Assembly: GCF_030819175.1 (NCBI RefSeq)
Contig: NZ_JAUTBJ010000002.1
Coordinates: 3,309,001-3,373,000 of the forward strand
DNA length: 64,000 nucleotides
From: Sphingomonas sp. SORGH_AS_0879
Lineage (GTDB): Bacteria; Pseudomonadota; Alphaproteobacteria; Sphingomonadales; Sphingomonadaceae
Reading direction: 5' to 3'
Position 1 is the first letter of the stretch; every line of letters begins with the position of its first letter. Shown here piece by piece: positions 63,063 to 64,000 of the stretch. The notes below the pieces were generated by a model. That model saw nothing but the letters and a program-made list of their open reading frames with translations, searched no databases and was not told the origin of the DNA. Made by a program: the position numbers and the translations under genes.

Positions 63063-64000
63063 ATCGTCACCTCGGTCGTGAAGGGCAGATCGTCGCTCGC
63101 ACGGCCGACCGACAGCCCGGCACGCTGGCACGGCTTTTCCCAATCGCGACCGTTCCAGATGCGGAAAAGACGTGGTTCGGGCGTTATCCTGACGGTCCTC
63201 GTCCTTCCCGGCTCCAGTACGACCTTGGCGAAGCCGACCAGTGCGAATTCGGGGACATGCCGATAGAGTTGCACCACCTCGCTGCCGACACGATCGCCGC
63301 CATTGCGCAGTGTGACCAGGACATCGCCACCATCGGCGTCGACATTCAACCACTCGAAACGGGTGTAGCCCCGCCCCGCCCCGAAAGCGTAGAGCGGTGT
63401 CGTACCGCGCGCCTGTAGCCCCCGGTATCCGATCAGCACGCCGTCCTCATAGGGAAGATCACCCTGCCCATCCGGCTGAAGCGACAGCGCCGGATAGTCG
63501 GCCTCGCATCTGGCCCAGCGTGACCGGCAACCGGCCACCCGGCTCGGCGTCGCCCGCCAGCACGGCGGCAAGCGCAGGCCCGAAACCCTCCCCCGGATAC
63601 CAGGCGGAGATCAGCGCCGCAGCCTTGTCACTCCAAGTCGCGTCGAAGGCATGGCCGATATTGGCGATGATCGCGGTGTTGGAATTGGCGGAGCAGACCG
63701 CATCGATCAGTGTCCGTTGCTCGGGCGCGATGGCCGTGTCGGGTCGATCCTTGCTCTCGACGCTGGAGTCCGATGTTTCGCCGATCATCAGGATCACCGC
63801 ATCGGCATTCGCCGCCGCCTCGACCGCGCGGGCCAGCATCGCCTCCGCGCTGTCCGGTCCACGAACGCCATACCACAGGCCATGGACCCGCGCGCCGTCA
63901 TAGCGGAAGACGACCTCCACCAGAACACGCTGCCCGGCCGCCAGCCTCATCTCAGCGCTCTCGGCATCGCCGCGCTTGAGCGAGCCCATCACATCGGATG
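63059..64000 (-). CDS. family 3 glycoside hydrolase, C-terminal part, frameshifted and cut by the window edge
   Basis: The upstream frame (to 64000) carries the GH3 C-terminal (alpha/beta sandwich) domain: DAVILMIGETSDSSVESKDR, ISAWYPGEGFGPALAAVLAGDAEPGGRLPVT. At 63505-63508 the frame changes. The remaining GVLIGYRGLQARGTTPLYAFGAGRGYTRFEW and the fibronectin III-like end (VLVTLRNGGDRVGSEVVQLY) are in the next frame, down to 63059. One extra base in a CAGATGCGAG context explains the break; without it the sequence reads GQIEADYPAL as in the family. Beta-glucosidase/xylosidase-type activity is the usual function; whether this copy is active is unclear. Confidence 0.88.

Overview
The window looks like a chromosomal piece of a sphingomonad (Alphaproteobacteria, Sphingomonas-type). 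It is GC-rich. Its housekeeping order (Smr-mltA-tim44 facing secB-murJ-trpS; mutM facing ubiE-ubiB-coaBC-dut) is typical of the group, it carries two TonB-dependent receptors, and it has sphingomonad-style intergenic palindromes. Taxonomy is inferred from gene content only.

Layout. 1-28.3 kb is core genome: the 3' end of dapE, an Smr protein, mltA, a Tim44-like protein, secB, murJ, trpS, dnaA, rpsT, mutM, ubiE, ubiB, a membrane protein, coaBC, dut, a MoeB/ThiF-type enzyme, galU, wecB-wecC, a metallophosphatase, a small secreted protein, an FKBP isomerase, rpsU, cysS, an M48 protease, a class II DAHP synthase and tRNA-Glu(CTC). ubiE and ubiB are each broken by a frameshift lying in a simple-sequence tract.

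28.3-46.7 kb is an accessory island next to the tRNA. It begins with a tyrosine integrase interrupted by one in-frame amber codon. An ECF sigma / FecR / STN-type TonB receptor / Tat-exported phosphoesterase operon follows. An IS3-family element lies between an integrase remnant and an ATPase remnant. Then come three small unknown genes, two strongly palindromic elements, a lipoprotein subtilase with a secreted partner, and a relaxase-like protein with a small companion. No type IV secretion or replication genes are visible, so this resembles a decayed mobilizable element.

46.7-64 kb is an aromatic-catabolism region. One tightly overlapped operon, pobA-pcaI-pcaJ-pcaH-pcaG-pcaB-pcaL-pcaF, encodes the whole route from 4-hydroxybenzoate through protocatechuate and beta-ketoadipate to central metabolism, with a divergent AraC-type regulator. 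A second operon encodes a type I extradiol dioxygenase, a C-C-hydrolase-like alpha/beta hydrolase, a cyclase-family hydrolase, a fumarylacetoacetase-family hydrolase and a RibB protein with a degenerate GTP cyclohydrolase II domain. A TonB receptor with a good candidate promoter and operator lies upstream of it. This second operon is the best candidate for an undescribed catabolic pathway. The window ends in a frameshifted family 3 glycosidase.
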